Part shown: positions 5,079-5,954 of the stretch, one piece after another
Numbering within the stretch: position 1 is the stretch's first letter
Layout of the letters: each line of letters starts with the position of its first letter
Source of the DNA: Thermoleophilaceae bacterium
GTDB taxonomy: Bacteria; Actinomycetota; Thermoleophilia; Solirubrobacterales; JACPNS01
NCBI GenBank assembly: GCA_016463365.1
Contig: JAEMRJ010000129.1
Location: forward strand, 1-5,954
Direction of reading: 5' to 3'
DNA: 5,954 nucleotides
Notes under the pieces: generated by a model
What the model was told of the DNA's origin: nothing
The model's database searches: none
What the model saw: the letters and a program-made list of their open reading frames with translations, nothing else
Made by a program: the position numbers and the translations under genes

Positions 5079-5615
5079 ATGGAAGAAATCGCACGCATCT
5101 ACGCGACCTCGCTGTTCGAGGCTGCAGAGGGCCGCGGCAAGATCGATTCGATCAAGCTGCAGCTCGAGCAGTTCACTGACGCGCTGGACAGCAATGACGA
5201 ACTGCAGCTTTTCCTGTTTTCGCCATATTTCTCCGGCGAAGAGAAGGCCGCGGGCATCGACCGCATCGTTTCTGACGCAGAGCCGGAGTTCGTCAACTTC
5301 CTCAAGCTGCTCGCAGAGCGCCACCGCCTGCCGGCCCTGCCGCGCATGCGCAACCAGTATCAGGCCCTCTGGGCCGAGCACAACCAGCTCCTTCCGGTCA
5401 CAGTCACAAGTGCCGTGAGCCTGGCGCCAGAGACGATCGCGAAGATCGCCTCGAGCGTGGAGCAACAGACCGGCCGCAAGGTCGAACTGACGGACACAGT
5501 CGACGACTCGATCATCGGCGGCCTCGTCCTTCAGGTAGGAAACATGGTTCTCGACGCGTCCATCAAGGGACGTCTCGAGCGCCTTCGCAAGCAAGTAACG
5601 GCTGCGGCCGCCTAA
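5079..5615 (+). CDS. atpH: ATP synthase F1 subunit delta
   Basis: This is a 178-residue OSCP/delta family protein, the usual size, that caps the F1 head and binds the C-terminal end of subunit b to hold the stator. The N-terminal helical domain (about 1-105) starts with the typical EIARIYATSLFEAA and contains FLFSPYFSGEEKAAGIDRI and FLKLLAERHRLPALP. The C-terminal domain contains VTVTSAVSLAPETIAKI and the family signature VDDSIIGGLVLQVGNMVLDASIKGRLERL split over about 141-169. ATG 5079 has GGAG (5069-5072) six bases upstream. It is 18 bases after atpF and followed by atpA, the standard b-delta-alpha order. Confidence 0.96.
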   Translation: MEEIARIYATSLFEAAEGRGKIDSIKLQLEQFTDALDSNDELQLFLFSPYFSGEEKAAGIDRIVSDAEPEFVNFLKLLAERHRLPALPRMRNQYQALWAEHNQLLPVTVTSAVSLAPETIAKIASSVEQQTGRKVELTDTVDDSIIGGLVLQVGNMVLDASIKGRLERLRKQVTAAAA

Positions 5616-5644
5616 CCCAACGAAACGTTTTCAGGAGTCTTCAC

Positions 5645-5954
5645 GTGGAGATCAAGCCCGACGAAATCACAAGCATTCTGCGCAGCAGGATCGAAGGCCT
5701 CGAAGCCGGCGACGCTGACCTCTCTGAGGTCGGAACCGTCCTTTCTGTCGCCGACGGAATCACGCGCATCCACGGCCTTGACAACGTCATGGCACTCGAA
5801 ATGCTCGAGCTGCCGCACGGAGTCATCGGCCTGGCACTGAACCTCGAGGCCGACAACGTCGGTGCCGTGCTCTTCGGTGAATGGGACAAGATCGAAGAAG
5901 GCGACACCGTCAAGCGCACGGGCAAGCTCTTCCAGGTGCCGGTCGGCCGCGAAC
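5645..5954 (+). CDS. atpA: ATP synthase F1 subunit alpha, 3'-truncated by the window edge
   Basis: The first 103 codons of the alpha subunit are present; the full protein is normally about 500-550 residues. Alpha forms the F1 hexamer with beta and carries the non-catalytic nucleotide sites. The sequence starts with the typical MEIKPDEITSILRSRI helix that binds delta. The beta-barrel crown domain follows: VGTVLSVADGITRIHGLDNVMALEM, then LPHGVIGLALNLEADNVGAVLFG and the EGDTVKRTGKLFQVPVG strand. The Walker A motif lies beyond the window. GTG 5645 has AGGAG (5633-5637) seven bases upstream. The gap from atpH is 29 bases with no terminator. Confidence 0.97.
   Translation, partial: MEIKPDEITSILRSRIEGLEAGDADLSEVGTVLSVADGITRIHGLDNVMALEMLELPHGVIGLALNLEADNVGAVLFGEWDKIEEGDTVKRTGKLFQVPVGRE

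Noticed and set aside
4686..5594. Long minus-strand open frame (302 codons) opposite atpF and atpH.
   Set aside because: It lies wholly antisense to two well-recognised atp genes and its Arg/Leu/Asp-rich composition is what the complement of such coding sequence gives.

Overview
The window is a GC-rich stretch of bacterial chromosome. It contains the 3' end of a serine hydroxymethyltransferase gene (glyA), a polyprenyl-phosphate sugar-1-phosphate transferase gene (WecA/Rfe/TagO type), one small membrane-protein gene on the opposite strand, and the first part of an F-type ATP synthase operon: atpI-like, atpB, atpE, atpF, atpH and the start of atpA. The codon bias (ATC, GTC, CTC, GCC), the frequent GTG/TTG starts and a wecA/rfe-type gene just ahead of the atp operon (as with rfe before atpI-atpB in Mycobacterium tuberculosis) point to an actinomycetote. 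Subunits b and delta are separate genes here, not fused as in mycobacteria. A deep lineage such as Thermoleophilia (Solirubrobacterales-like) is my best guess, but this is inference from gene order and protein style only.

Layout: bases 1-804 are glyA without its N-terminal part. A 39-base gap holding an 8-bp hairpin leads into the WecA-like gene (844-2001). A YvlD-type (phage holin 4 superfamily) membrane protein gene runs the other way from 2427 down to 2002, with its stop codon directly abutting the stop of the WecA-like gene inside a perfect 14-bp palindrome. Bases 2428-2790 contain no convincing gene. They separate the divergent YvlD-like and atp units and should carry their promoters and the atp leader, which can fold into two good GC-rich hairpins. 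From 2791 to the right edge the atp genes are tightly packed (gaps of 11 to 29 bases), nearly all with clear Shine-Dalgarno sequences.

How the genes work together: atpB (a), atpE (c) and atpF (b) build the membrane Fo sector. AtpH (delta) and AtpA (alpha) belong to the stator link and F1 head, and AtpI probably helps assemble the c-ring. The c subunit carries its ion-binding carboxylate but lacks the usual sodium ligands, so a proton-driven enzyme is expected. GlyA supplies glycine and one-carbon units, and the WecA-like enzyme starts a lipid-linked cell-envelope glycan; neither is functionally tied to ATP synthesis.

I see no clear novel system. The most interesting points are the structured atp leader, the shared-stop palindrome, the membrane gene placed between wecA and atp, and a signal-peptide-like N-terminus on subunit a that starts from TTG.
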